A DNA stretch of 64,000 bases. Source: Actinomyces lilanjuaniae (GTDB lineage Bacteria; Actinomycetota; Actinomycetes; Actinomycetales; Actinomycetaceae). Below are positions 41,778 through 50,324 of this stretch, piece by piece (position 1 is the stretch's first letter; each line of letters begins with the position of its first letter). The stretch covers positions 1,488,001-1,552,000 of the forward strand of contig NZ_CP032514.1 of NCBI RefSeq assembly GCF_003606385.1. The letters are read 5' to 3'. The position numbers and the translations under genes are program-made. The notes below the pieces were generated by a model. It was not told where the DNA came from, did not search any database, and worked only from the letters and a program-made list of their open reading frames with translations.

Positions 41778-43262
41778 ATGACCACAACGACCTATGAAGC
41801 GATCGCGATGATCATCTACTTCGTCGGGATGATCATGATCGGCCTGTGGGCCTACACCCGCACCACTGACATCGACGACTACATGCTGGCCGGCCGTGGG
41901 CTCAACCCCTTTGTCGCCGCCCTGTCAGCAGGAGCCTCGGACATGTCCGGCTGGCTGCTCATGGGCCTGCCTGGGGCGCTGTACCTGTCGGGGCTGGTCG
42001 AGGCCTGGATCGCTGTCGGCCTGACCGTGGGCGCTCTGGCCAACTGGCTCCTTGTAGCACCGCGCCTGCGGACCTACACCGAGGTCGCCGGCAACGCCAT
42101 CACCGTCCCCAGCTTCCTGGACAACAGGCTGCACGACTCCCGGCACCTGCTGCGCTGGGCCTCGGGCCTCATCATCCTGGTGTTCTTCACCTTCTACGTC
42201 TCCTCGGGGATGGTGGCCGGAGGCACGTTCTTCGAGTCCTCCTTCGGCATGGACTACCGCCTGGGTATGACGCTGGTCGCGGCTATCACGGTGATGTACA
42301 CCCTGGTGGGCGGCTTCCTGGCCGTGTCGTGGACGGACCTGGTCCAGGGGCTCATGATGGTCTCGGCGCTCATCGCCGTGCCTGTGGTAGGCGTCGTCCA
42401 CGTCGGCGGCCCGAGCGCGGTCCTTGACGCGGTGCGCGAGGCTGATCCCAGCTACTGGACCCTGGTGGGCCCGAGCGTCTCCGTCCTCGGCGTGGTCTCG
42501 GCTCTGGCCTGGGGCCTGGGCTACTTCGGCCAGCCCCACATCATCGTGCGCTTCATGGCGATCCGCTCTGCCCGGGAGGCGCTGCGCGGTGGTGTTATCG
42601 GCATCAGCTGGATGCTGTTCGCCGTCCTTGGGGCTATCGGAACCGCTGTCGTGGGGGTGGCTGTCTACCAGCACGACACCCAGCAACTGGCCAACCCGGA
42701 GGCAGTCTTCATCACCCTGGGCCAGCTGCTCTTCCACCCCCTAGTTGCTGGGTTCATGCTGGCTGCCATCCTCGCCGCGATCATGTCCACGATCTCCTCC
42801 CAGCTCCTGGTGACCTCCTCAGCGCTCATCGAGGACCTCTACCGCACCGTGCGCACGTCACAGCCCTCCGCCTCGCACCTGGTCATCGCCTCACGTGTCT
42901 CTGTCCTGGGTGTCGCCGTCGTAGCCGCACTCATGGCGTGGACCCCTAGCGACACGATCCTGTCCCTGGTTGCTTTCGCCTGGGCGGGCTTCGGAGCCTC
43001 CTTCGGCCCGACTGTCCTGCTGTGCCTGTACTGGAAGCGCCTGACCTCCTGGGGAGCCCTGGTCGGCATGGTCACGGGTGCGGTCCTCGTCGGGGTGTGG
43101 GGCAACCTGGCGGGAGGTCCCGGTGGCATCTTCGACCTCTACGAGATCCTCCCGGGATTTGTCGGGAACCTGGTGGTGGCCTGGGCCGTGTCGCAGGCAG
43201 GAACGCCTGAGCCCTCGGTGGAGGCCGAGTTCGACAAGGCGGTCGCCGCAGCTCGCGGGTGA
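41778..43262 (+). CDS. putP: Sodium/proline symporter
   Basis: A sodium:solute symporter with 13 predicted TM segments taking up proline. Features of PutP: YMLAGRGLNPFVAALSAGASDMSGWLLMG, GGFLAVSWTDLVQG and the GYFGQPHIIVRFMAIRS segment, all characteristic of proline rather than pantothenate carriers. The ATG at 41778 gives 494 residues, the usual length; the longer open frame from 41514 runs through the terminator of the previous gene. A GAGG lies about 8 nt upstream. It ends just before the FMN riboswitch and is not part of that unit. Confidence 0.9.
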   Translation: MTTTTYEAIAMIIYFVGMIMIGLWAYTRTTDIDDYMLAGRGLNPFVAALSAGASDMSGWLLMGLPGALYLSGLVEAWIAVGLTVGALANWLLVAPRLRTYTEVAGNAITVPSFLDNRLHDSRHLLRWASGLIILVFFTFYVSSGMVAGGTFFESSFGMDYRLGMTLVAAITVMYTLVGGFLAVSWTDLVQGLMMVSALIAVPVVGVVHVGGPSAVLDAVREADPSYWTLVGPSVSVLGVVSALAWGLGYFGQPHIIVRFMAIRSAREALRGGVIGISWMLFAVLGAIGTAVVGVAVYQHDTQQLANPEAVFITLGQLLFHPLVAGFMLAAILAAIMSTISSQLLVTSSALIEDLYRTVRTSQPSASHLVIASRVSVLGVAVVAALMAWTPSDTILSLVAFAWAGFGASFGPTVLLCLYWKRLTSWGALVGMVTGAVLVGVWGNLAGGPGGIFDLYEILPGFVGNLVVAWAVSQAGTPEPSVEAEFDKAVAAARG

Positions 43263-43314
43263 GCGCTTCTCACTTGTCCTGACGCGCCCGGTCGGCTACT
43301 CTCCCTGGGAGCAC

Positions 43315-43448
43315 GTGCTCCGGGGTCGGTGAAAGTCCGAGCCGGCGGTAACAGTCCGCGACCCAGGAGCTGGTCCGAGCAGACCGGCTCCTGGCTGAAC
43401 CGGTGGAACTCCGGTACCGACGGTGAGAGTCCGGATGGGAGGAGGCAC
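43315..43448 (+). ncRNA. FMN riboswitch (RFN element)
   Basis: A 134-nt RNA matching the RFN consensus. Conserved blocks in order: GGTCGGTGAAAGTCCGAGCC, GGCGGTAACAGTCCGCGACC, a variable hairpin (GGAGCTGGTCCGAGC... GGCTCC), GAACCGGTGGAACTCCGGTA and CCGACGGTGAGAGTCCGGAT, then GGGAGGAGGCAC. The closing P1 stem pairs GTGCTCC (43315-43321) with GGA-GGCAC (43441-43448). It represses riboflavin synthesis or transport genes when FMN is high. The next gene is an ABC permease 158 bp downstream; the expression platform lies in that GC-rich gap. Confidence 0.93.
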
Positions 43449-43606
43449 GAGGCGCAGGCAGTAGCCGCCCCACGGTGGTCTCTACGCACGGCAGCAGGGC
43501 TGCCTCGCGAGCCCCTGGGGACGGGCCAGCCTCCCTGGAACACTCCCTCCCGGACGCGCCTGCCGGGGAGCACCCGCCCCCCGGACGATCCAGGAGGGAG
43601 GAAGCG

Positions 43607-44473
43607 GTGGCCACCCTGACCACGCTGTCGGCAGTGCCGAGGACGTCAGCACGTCATACGGAGCCAGTGGAGCCTCCTCAGCCCGGGGGAGGGTACGCAC
43701 GCCCGTCCTCCCGTGGTCCGTGGCCCAGCCTGCTCCTGGGCCTTGTGATCCTTGTGGCCTGGTACGTCACGACAGCCTGCGGCGTGGTGCCCCAGATGCT
43801 CCTGCCCGGCCCGTCTGAGGTGGCGCAGCGCCTGTGGCTGTCCGTGCGTGAGGCCGGGCTCCTGGGCTACGCCTGGGTCACGCTGCGCGAGGCTGTGCTG
43901 GGATGCCTGGCCGCGTCGGCCTGCGCGCTGCCGCTAGCCTGGGGACTCCACCACTGGAGCCTGTTCTCCCGGGCGCTCCTGCCCTACGTGGCGGCCAGCC
44001 AGGCTGTTCCTGTCGTGGCGCTGGCACCCCTGCTCGTGCTGTGGGTGGGGTACGGGACGCTACCCGTGGTGCTCCTGTGCGCCTTCATGGTCTTCTTCCC
44101 TATTACCGTCAGCGTCCTGCTGGGGCTGCGGGGCCTTGACGCCGACGTGGTTGACGCGGCTCGGCTCGACGGCGCCCACGGGCTGTCCATGGTGGTCTAC
44201 ATCGAGCTGCCCATGGCGCTGCCAGCCGTGCTGTCAGGTGCCCGCACGGGGTTCACCCTGTCGGTGACCGGTGCCGTGGTCGGCGAGATGGTCATGGGCG
44301 GTCAGGGACTGGGAATGGCGCTGTCCTCCCAGCGCGACGCGGTGGACACCACGGGGCTGTTCGCCACGATTGTCCTGCTGTGCGGCCTGGCCTCGGCAAT
44401 TCACTGGATCCTCTACGAGCTGGAGCGGCGCAGCCGCACCGTCAGTGCCCTGCGCGGTCGCCGTGCCACGTGA
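43607..44473 (+). CDS. ribX: ABC transporter permease, probable riboflavin uptake (RibX-like)
   Basis: An inner-membrane permease of the BPD_transp_1 (SsuC/TauC/ThiX) type, 288 residues with about six TM segments. The cytoplasmic EAA loop reads DAARLDGAHGLSMVVYIELPMALPAVLSGAR. The GTG at 43607 follows AGGAGGGAGGAAGCG, a strong Shine-Dalgarno; the longer frame from 43475 lies in the riboswitch leader. The FMN riboswitch upstream is the reason for calling riboflavin or a flavin precursor as substrate; by sequence alone nitrate/sulfonate/thiamine-precursor carriers look the same. The partner lipoprotein follows after 86 bp; no ATP-binding subunit gene is adjacent. Confidence 0.75.
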   Translation: MATLTTLSAVPRTSARHTEPVEPPQPGGGYARPSSRGPWPSLLLGLVILVAWYVTTACGVVPQMLLPGPSEVAQRLWLSVREAGLLGYAWVTLREAVLGCLAASACALPLAWGLHHWSLFSRALLPYVAASQAVPVVALAPLLVLWVGYGTLPVVLLCAFMVFFPITVSVLLGLRGLDADVVDAARLDGAHGLSMVVYIELPMALPAVLSGARTGFTLSVTGAVVGEMVMGGQGLGMALSSQRDAVDTTGLFATIVLLCGLASAIHWILYELERRSRTVSALRGRRAT

Positions 44474-44559
44474 CGGGGCGGAGGCTGGCAGCAACCCGCC
44501 CGCCCACGAGCCAGCGCGCAGGCACGCCTGCACGCCCCTACCTACCCGGAGGAGACAGC

Positions 44560-45615
44560 ATGACCCCCGACACGACCCTTGACATCATCGGTCACCCTAC
44601 GACCCGTCGTCGCCTAGTCGGCACTGCAGGTCTTCTGCCCGCAGCGGTGGCTCTGGCCGCCTGCGCCGACGGCACGACCAGCCGGTCCGGCACAGGCGCT
44701 ACGGCCTCGGCCGGAGAGGGAGGCCTCGTGATCGGACTGACCTACACGCCCAGTATCCAGTTCGCCCCCTTCTACATGGCGCTGGCGGAGGGCCACTACG
44801 ACCCCGGTGTGAGCCTGCGTCACCACGGTGCCAGCGAGGGGCTCTTCGACGCGCTTGCCGCAGGCAGCGAGCAGGTGGTTGTCGCGGGTGCCGACGAGGC
44901 CGTCGTCGCCGCCTCCAACGGCTCGGACCTGGTGGTGGTCGGCGGGTTCTACCAGGTGCATCCTGCCTGCATCATCGTGGCGCAGGACTCACCTGTCTCC
45001 ACGCCTGCCGACCTTGAGGGCAGGAGCATCGGCATACCGGGACGATTCGGGGAGAGCTGGTACGCCCTCCAGGTTGCCCTGGACGCTGCCGGCCTCAGTG
45101 AGGACGACCTCACCATCACGGAGATCGGTTACACCCAGCAGGCCGCCCTGGTGGGTGGCCGGGTGGACGCCATCATCGGCTTCTCCAACAACGACGCCGT
45201 CCAGATCCCCCAGGCAGGCACACCGGTGCGTACGGTAGCCGTCGCTGAGGAGGTCCCCCTTGTCGGGGCTTCCGTGGTGACCACCGGCGCAGTCCTTGAC
45301 GAGCGCAGGGACGAGCTAGCCCGGCTGGTCAGTGCCTCGGTGGCGGGCATGGAGGCCTTCGTCGACGACCCTGACGGCGCCGTGTCCGCGGCCAGGGACT
45401 ATGTGCCCGACCTGGCTGACCCCTCGCGTGCCGCTGAGGCTCGCGAGGTCGCCGTCGCCACCGCAGAGCTGATCCGTCCTGGGACGGACACGCCGGTAGG
45501 GGCGCTGTCCAGCCAGAGCGTGGCACAGATGCTGGGTTTCCTGGAGACGCATAGCCTTCTGGGCTCCACCGCCACCGAGGTCGCGTCCGTGTGCGACCCC
45601 CTGGTACAGGGGTGA
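44560..45615 (+). CDS. ribY: ABC transporter substrate-binding lipoprotein, probable riboflavin binding (RibY-like)
   Basis: An NMT1/ThiY-type periplasmic-binding protein, 351 residues. The signal TTRRRLVGTAGLLPAAVALAAC ends in a lipobox with Cys35. The paired arginines before the hydrophobic stretch resemble a Tat signal. The mature part has YTPSIQFAPFYMALAEGHY, then GADEAVVAASNGSDLVVVGGF and SIGIPGRFGESWYALQVALD, typical of this family. The ATG at 44560 has GGAGGAG upstream; the frame start at 44380 overlaps the permease. Riboflavin as ligand is inferred from the upstream FMN riboswitch and the known RibXY pairing. A thiamine precursor is the main alternative, but no TPP riboswitch is seen. 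Confidence 0.75.
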   Translation: MTPDTTLDIIGHPTTRRRLVGTAGLLPAAVALAACADGTTSRSGTGATASAGEGGLVIGLTYTPSIQFAPFYMALAEGHYDPGVSLRHHGASEGLFDALAAGSEQVVVAGADEAVVAASNGSDLVVVGGFYQVHPACIIVAQDSPVSTPADLEGRSIGIPGRFGESWYALQVALDAAGLSEDDLTITEIGYTQQAALVGGRVDAIIGFSNNDAVQIPQAGTPVRTVAVAEEVPLVGASVVTTGAVLDERRDELARLVSASVAGMEAFVDDPDGAVSAARDYVPDLADPSRAAEAREVAVATAELIRPGTDTPVGALSSQSVAQMLGFLETHSLLGSTATEVASVCDPLVQG

Positions 45616-45635
45616 GGCCTGCCGGCAAGCAGCGA

Positions 45636-46481
45636 TCACAACCGACAGGCCAGGAGCGAGGACACCAGGACGGCGCGCGCGCCCACCTCGTAGAGCTCGT
45701 CCATGACACGGTTGGCCTCCCTACGCGGCACCATGGCGCGCACCGCGACCCAGTCGGGGTTCTGCAGCGGTGAGACGGTAGGGGACTCGATACCCGGGGT
45801 GATCTGCGCGGCCAGGTCCAGCCTGTCGGCAGGGACGTCGTAGTCCACCAGGACATAGGTACGTGCCCTGAGCACACCCTGGAGACGGCGTACCAGTGTG
45901 GCCAGCCCCGGCTCGTCCTGGAGCTGTCGGGTGGTAATGAGCACAGCCTCGCTGGTGAGGATCGGGTCCGCGAAGGTCTCCAGGCCTGCGGCGCGCAGGG
46001 TGGTCCCGGTCTCGACAACGTCAGCGATGAGGTCGGCGACTCCCAGGTACACCGAGGACTCCACGGCACCGTCCAGGTGGACGGTCTGCGCCTGGACTCC
46101 ATGAGACTCCAGGTACTGGCTGACCAGGACGTCGTAGGAGGTCGCCACCCGCTTTCCCTCGACGTCAGCCAGCGTGGACATCGTTCCTGCAGGTGCAGCG
46201 AACCGGAAGGTGGAGCGGGCGAAGCCCAGGGGCAGGTGCTCCACGGCGTCCACGCCGGAGTCCAGGAGCAGGTCCCGTCCCGTGATGCCGGCGTGGACGG
46301 TTCCCTGGCCCACGTAGACGGCAATGTCCCTGGGACGCAGGAAGAACAGCTCGACCTCGCTCGCCTCATCGAGCACCACCAGCTCGCGGCCGGAGCGCCT
46401 GGTGCGGTAGCCGGCCTCGGTGAGGAGGGTGACGGCGGGCTCCGACAGGGAGCCCTTGTTGGGGACAGCGATGCGCAGCAC
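45636..46481 (-). CDS. hisG: ATP phosphoribosyltransferase (long form)
   Basis: First, feedback-controlled step of histidine synthesis: ATP plus PRPP to phosphoribosyl-ATP. The N-terminus [20 protein letters not shown] and the PRPP site [18 protein letters not shown] are clear. The C-terminal ACT-like regulatory region ([20 protein letters not shown]) marks the long HisG that needs no HisZ. The length is 281 aa. The start is GTG at 46481, with AGGA about 6 nt upstream; the upstream frame extension to 46544 is not conserved. It follows hisE with a 112-bp gap and is convergent with the ribY-like gene, 20 bp away. Confidence 0.95.
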   Translation of the reverse strand: MLRIAVPNKGSLSEPAVTLLTEAGYRTRRSGRELVVLDEASEVELFFLRPRDIAVYVGQGTVHAGITGRDLLLDSGVDAVEHLPLGFARSTFRFAAPAGTMSTLADVEGKRVATSYDVLVSQYLESHGVQAQTVHLDGAVESSVYLGVADLIADVVETGTTLRAAGLETFADPILTSEAVLITTRQLQDEPGLATLVRRLQGVLRARTYVLVDYDVPADRLDLAAQITPGIESPTVSPLQNPDWVAVRAMVPRREANRVMDELYEVGARAVLVSSLLACRL

Positions 46482-46593
46482 AATGATCCTGACTACTTGG
46501 GACGACGTAGGCGCGGCAGCCGGGGCCACCGAGACCGCCGACACGACGGGCAGAGCGGGAGAACAGGCAGAGCGGTGGGACCTGGGCGAGGCG

Positions 46594-46857
46594 TCACAGG
46601 TAGCGGTAGACGTCCTGGAGCGTGTATCCCTTGGCGACCATCATGACCTGGAGGTGGTAGAGGAGCTGGCTCATCTCCTCGCAGGCGGCCTCGTCGGACT
46701 CGTGCTCGCAGGCCATCCAGGCCTCAGCAGCCTCCTCGACAAGCTTCTTGCCGATGAAGTGCACGCCGCGGTCCAGCTCCTCCACCGTAGCGGAGCCCTC
46801 GGGACGGGTAGCAGCCTTGTGCTCTAGCTCGGCAAACAGGTCCTCAAAGCTCTTCAT
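46594..46857 (-). CDS. hisE: Phosphoribosyl-ATP pyrophosphatase
   Basis: Hydrolyses phosphoribosyl-ATP to phosphoribosyl-AMP, the second step of histidine synthesis. A small all-alpha MazG-like fold of 87 residues: [20 protein letters not shown], then [16 protein letters not shown] and the acidic metal-binding [19 protein letters not shown]. The ATG at 46857 is 6 nt after a TAGCCT box (46864-46869, minus strand), which suggests a leaderless mRNA; the GTG two codons upstream would lie inside that spacer. Pairing hisE-hisG is the usual actinobacterial arrangement. Confidence 0.94.
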   Translation of the reverse strand: MKSFEDLFAELEHKAATRPEGSATVEELDRGVHFIGKKLVEEAAEAWMACEHESDEAACEEMSQLLYHLQVMMVAKGYTLQDVYRYL

Positions 46858-46863
46858 AGGCAC

Positions 46864-46869
46864 AGGCTA
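46864..46869 (-). promoter_or_regulatory. -10 box of leaderless hisE promoter
   Basis: TAGCCT on the minus strand, 6 nt before the hisE ATG, with no Shine-Dalgarno. Confidence 0.5.
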
Positions 46870-47000
46870 GCCGAGCCCGGAGGGCGCGGCCGAGCTGGTT
46901 CCTCGGGGTGCCCCGGCGTCGCAGCATCTGGGCAGCAGCGGGGCACACGGCCGGGAACAATGTCGTAACTTTCTCGTAATGTCTTGCTAACGTTGGAGCC

Positions 47001-47738
47001 GTGATCGCCCAGCTTCGTCGCGTCAGCCAGCGCGCGGCAGTCTACGCCCTGGCCCGTCAGGAGGCTCTCACAGAGGTCCTGGGCAGGAGGCTGGGCAAGG
47101 ACTACCAGTGGGAGGCTGACCTGCCGGAACGCCGTATCACCTTTAGCTCCCCACGGGGCGAGGTTCGTGCTCAGGCGCAGGTCCTGGCCTCCGTCGCGGT
47201 GACGCCCCCGTCACTCGTGTGGGGCTTTGCGGCTCCTTTCGCACCCTACGTGGGTCCCGACCCCGCAGCGGCCAGGATTCGCCAGCTCGGCGCAGCCCAC
47301 GGTATCGAGGTGCTTCAGCAGGAGGAGGCGGGCTACGAGGTCGAGGAGGGCCAGGACCCGGTGGAGGCTGCCGAGGCGCTCAGTCACGACGTGGGGATGC
47401 TGGCGACCGTGGTCTTCGGCTCCGGAGCCATGTACTACTCGGGGGCTGTGGGCAGCGGCGGCTCCCGTCAGGTGTTCCTGCTCCAGGGGTTGTCCCTGCC
47501 GGTCCCCGAGCCCACGCTGTCGCGGCTCTTCCCCTCCCTGACCCGCTACACCCTGGCCGCTGACGACATCGACTGGTCCCTGGACGGGCTGGTGGACCTT
47601 ATGCCGGGCTGGAGCCTGAGCCGCCACGTCAGCGGGGCCACCACGACCTACCGGCTGGCTGACGCTGTCGGCCATGTCTACACGCTCTTTGTCACTCGCG
47701 ACGCCCAGGGACGTGTCACCGACGTCCTCATGACCTGA
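47001..47738 (+). CDS. Conserved hypothetical protein, possibly DUF6882-like
   Basis: Not recognised with confidence. A soluble protein of 245 residues with no signal peptide or TM helix. The N-terminal part (SQRAAVYALARQEALTEVLG) is helical and basic; the middle contains WGFAAPFAP and GATATVVFGSGAMYYSG-type strands (seen as ATVVFGSGAMYYSG); the C-terminus alternates short beta segments. Overall it resembles actinobacterial DUF6882 proteins, a weak assignment. The GTG start is 7 nt after TAACGT (46988-46993), so it may be leaderless. It is divergent from hisE and convergent with the DUF3866 gene; no functional link to either is evident. Confidence 0.65.
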   Translation: MIAQLRRVSQRAAVYALARQEALTEVLGRRLGKDYQWEADLPERRITFSSPRGEVRAQAQVLASVAVTPPSLVWGFAAPFAPYVGPDPAAARIRQLGAAHGIEVLQQEEAGYEVEEGQDPVEAAEALSHDVGMLATVVFGSGAMYYSGAVGSGGSRQVFLLQGLSLPVPEPTLSRLFPSLTRYTLAADDIDWSLDGLVDLMPGWSLSRHVSGATTTYRLADAVGHVYTLFVTRDAQGRVTDVLMT

Positions 47739-47867
47739 CCTGGCCGAGCCGTTCAAGGAGCCGCAGGCCCGTGCCCTACCTGTAGGTGCTGCCCGCCTGC
47801 CGTGTCCGCTGCCTCACCCGTGTGACCCGTATGGGTAGCTCTCGGCGTCCTGGCTGCGCCCAGAGGC

Positions 47868-49079
47868 TCAGGCCGCAGCCTGCCCCTTGGCCAGCAGGTC
47901 ACGGACGTGTCGGCCCGCCGCTGCTGCTGCCACGAAGGCAGCCTCGTCCTCCTCCAGGCCCCGGCCCATGGTGGACAGGACTGTACCCGTCTCCCGCTGG
48001 GCGTGGTGGAGCGCGGCAACCAGCCCGTCGGTAGCAACCTGCACCAGGTGGTGCCTATGTGCTCCGGCCCGGGGGGCGGTCAGTGCCCGGGCCTGGTCCA
48101 GCACCTGGGCGCCAAGGCTACCCTCCAACCGAGGGACGACGACGTCGGCGGCAGCCAGCGCCACCTTCCCGTAGGCGGTCATGGAGTGGTGGGAGACACC
48201 TCGGTGCCGCTGTCGAGGATCCGACTGGGAGACCCGCAGGCAGGCCACTGGGTGACCCCCCAGGACCGCAGCTGCATTGATGACTTCGCCGCAGGCGGTG
48301 CCGGAGAAGCCCCAGGGCGTGTCCGTGCCCAGGTTGCCCGGCCCCTGGGTGACCACGGCGACGTCAGCACCCAGGACGTGGCGGGCTGCCAGCAGGGCGT
48401 TGTGGACGGAGACGGCCTCGACCTGCCCGCCCCAGGCCTGGCCGGCGGTGACCGTGCCGACCAGCCAGTCGGCCTCCACGAGGGCAGATACCGTCCGTGA
48501 GTAGGGCAGGGGCAGGGCGCCACCGTCGGTCATGACGTAGACGACCCGTGCGGGTGCCTCCAGGTCCGGGCCGGGTGCGGCCGGGGCGTCCTGCGCCTGG
48601 CTGCCGGGGCTGCGCAGGCCCGCCAGCACGGCGGGGAGGCTGGAGTGAAGGTCCGCGACCACCACCGGCATCCCCTCCAGGGTGAGAGCGCCGACAGGGG
48701 AGGACAGGAGCCGGTGGTGCGTGGTTCCCTGCTCGTCGACACCGGTAACCATGACCTGGTCAGGCATGTAGCGAGCCTTGACCAGGTGCCCCCGGGGCGG
48801 TGAGTCCGGCGGCAGCACGTCGGGGCGGGAGGAGACCATGGCGTGCCCGCCCGTCCCCAGGGCACGGTCCAGTGCGGAGACCTCCAGGCGCAGGCGCTCA
48901 CCGGTGCCCGGTAGCCCGGTGACCGCCTCGTAGACCAGGGCGCGCACCCGCTCACCGGGCTGGAGCCCACGAGCACCTGTGGGAGCCGCCGATATCTCCA
49001 CCTCGAGCAGGGCGCATCGCAGGGGCGGACAGCCCCAGGTCCGCAGCAGCCTGAGCACGGTGCCGTCGCGCCACATCAT
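47868..49079 (-). CDS. DUF3866 family protein
   Basis: A 403-residue protein of a conserved actinobacterial/Firmicutes family without known function. Recognisable blocks: GHLVKARYMPDQVMVTGVDE, VVYVMTDGGALPLPYSRTV, AVVTQGPGNLGTDTPWGFSG and RQRHRGVSHHSMTAYG. The conserved Thr-Gly-Pro-Gly and His-His-Ser motifs suggest an enzyme. The ATG at 49079 is 7 nt after TAGGCT (49087-49092), so it is probably leaderless. It shares a 68-bp divergent promoter region with pafB. In mycobacteria a family member is likewise near pafBC/tatAC/helY, as I recall. Confidence 0.8.
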   Translation of the reverse strand: MMWRDGTVLRLLRTWGCPPLRCALLEVEISAAPTGARGLQPGERVRALVYEAVTGLPGTGERLRLEVSALDRALGTGGHAMVSSRPDVLPPDSPPRGHLVKARYMPDQVMVTGVDEQGTTHHRLLSSPVGALTLEGMPVVVADLHSSLPAVLAGLRSPGSQAQDAPAAPGPDLEAPARVVYVMTDGGALPLPYSRTVSALVEADWLVGTVTAGQAWGGQVEAVSVHNALLAARHVLGADVAVVTQGPGNLGTDTPWGFSGTACGEVINAAAVLGGHPVACLRVSQSDPRQRHRGVSHHSMTAYGKVALAAADVVVPRLEGSLGAQVLDQARALTAPRAGAHRHHLVQVATDGLVAALHHAQRETGTVLSTMGRGLEEDEAAFVAAAAAGRHVRDLLAKGQAAA

Positions 49080-49086
49080 AGGTGCC

Positions 49087-49092
49087 AGCCTA
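49087..49092 (-). promoter_or_regulatory. -10 box of leaderless DUF3866 promoter
   Basis: TAGGCT on the minus strand, 7 nt before the start codon; it faces the pafB promoter. Confidence 0.5.
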
Positions 49093-49134
49093 GCGACCGA
49101 CCTGTGGCAGCGCAGCGGTCGCCCTCCCACCCTC

Positions 49135-49140
49135 TACGCT
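49135..49140 (+). promoter_or_regulatory. -10 box of leaderless pafB promoter
   Basis: TACGCT, 7 nt before the pafB GTG, with no Shine-Dalgarno. Confidence 0.5.
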
Positions 49141-49147
49141 GGGTGCC

Positions 49148-50323
49148 GTGAGCCAGGACATCACCCCACCGCACAGCCCCGACGAGCGCCTGGTCAGCCT
49201 TGTGGTGACCCTGCGCAGCACGGCGACAGGGATGACGACCAGCGAGATTCTCCGAAAGGTTCCCGGCTACGACGCCACGGGCCCGGACTCCGCCCGCCGT
49301 AAGCTGGAGCGGGACAAGGAGACGCTACGCGACCTGGGCATCACCCTGAGCACGACGGGCAGCCTGGAGGAGACTCGCTACCGCATCGAGGACCTGGACT
49401 ATGTGCTACCGCCGCTGAGGCTGGAGCCGGGTCAGGTGGCCGCGCTGGAGCTGGCTGCCTCGGCCTGGCAGGACGGTTGGCTCCCGGCCACCGCCCGTCG
49501 TGCGCTCACCAAGCTGCGTGCTGTCAGCCGCTCTGCCCAGGGGGCGGAGGATCCCCTTCTGCCCGCCCTGAGCGCCGACCTGGTGGGCAAGGAGCTTCCT
49601 GAGATGCTTGTCACTGCCGTCGACGAGCGGCGACGGGTGACTTTTGACTACCTCTCGGCCCACTCAGGTACCACCCGCTCCCGCACAGTCGAGCCCCACC
49701 GGCTGCGTCTGAGTAACGGTGCCTGGTACCTCGACGGTCTGGAGACGGACACCGGCGAGTACCGCACCTTCCGTCTGGCCCGCCTGCGTGGCGAGGTCAC
49801 GGTAGTCAGTGACAGGCATGCCTTCACCCCTGCCGCGCCGCAGCAGGAGCCGACACCGCACGAGGCGGTGCTCGCTCTGCTTCCTGGTCGCGGGCTTAGC
49901 CTGAGGTCGCAGGCCGTGGACTACCTCCCTGTCCGCCAGGCTCACCAGCCCGACCCCTCTGGATCGCTGTGCGAGCCTCCAGTACCGGGACCCTCGCAGC
50001 AGCGGGAGCACAGCGGTGCTGGTGACGGTACTAGTGACGGGACCGGTGCGAGTGCTGGCAGCCTGGCAGACCTCTGTCCCTGCGCCCGCCTGGCTGGCTA
50101 CGACCTGCTGCGCGTGCGCTACGAGGACTCCTACGCCTTCGCCGGGAGCCTGGCCGGGCTGGGGGAGGCCGTGCTGGTCCTGGACCCGCCCCTGTTGCGC
50201 GATATGGTGCTGTCCCACCTGCACGGTACTGCAGCGCTGGCAGCGGGTGGCCTGCCACGAGCACAGGCCCTGCACCGGGACGGGCAGGCCGGGCACCTGG
50301 CTGCGCACGCAGGAGAGTGCTGA
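49148..50323 (+). CDS. pafB: WYL-domain transcriptional regulator PafB
   Basis: One half of PafBC, the activator of the LexA-independent DNA damage response in actinobacteria. The 391-residue product has an N-terminal winged HTH (RLVSLVVTLRST ... SARRKLERDKETLRDLG), a middle segment, the WYL domain (VDERRRVTFDYLSAHSG, RLSNGAWYLDGLETDTGEYRTFRLARL) and a C-terminal WCX region. A Gly/Ser/Asp-rich insert (about residues 270-305) interrupts the C-terminal part. PafC follows after 1 bp. The proteasome accessory gene pafA is not adjacent, unlike in mycobacteria. Confidence 0.9.
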   Translation: MSQDITPPHSPDERLVSLVVTLRSTATGMTTSEILRKVPGYDATGPDSARRKLERDKETLRDLGITLSTTGSLEETRYRIEDLDYVLPPLRLEPGQVAALELAASAWQDGWLPATARRALTKLRAVSRSAQGAEDPLLPALSADLVGKELPEMLVTAVDERRRVTFDYLSAHSGTTRSRTVEPHRLRLSNGAWYLDGLETDTGEYRTFRLARLRGEVTVVSDRHAFTPAAPQQEPTPHEAVLALLPGRGLSLRSQAVDYLPVRQAHQPDPSGSLCEPPVPGPSQQREHSGAGDGTSDGTGASAGSLADLCPCARLAGYDLLRVRYEDSYAFAGSLAGLGEAVLVLDPPLLRDMVLSHLHGTAALAAGGLPRAQALHRDGQAGHLAAHAGEC

Positions 50324-50324
50324 G

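Noticed and set aside
43475..43606. N-terminal extension of the RibX-like permease into the leader
   Set aside because: It lies in the riboswitch expression platform, and a strong Shine-Dalgarno precedes the GTG at 43607.
49998..50324. Extended N-terminus of PafC from 50016
   Set aside because: This part overlaps pafB in another frame and has Trp/Cys-rich shadow composition; the GTG at 50325 has a good ribosome site and begins the HTH domain.
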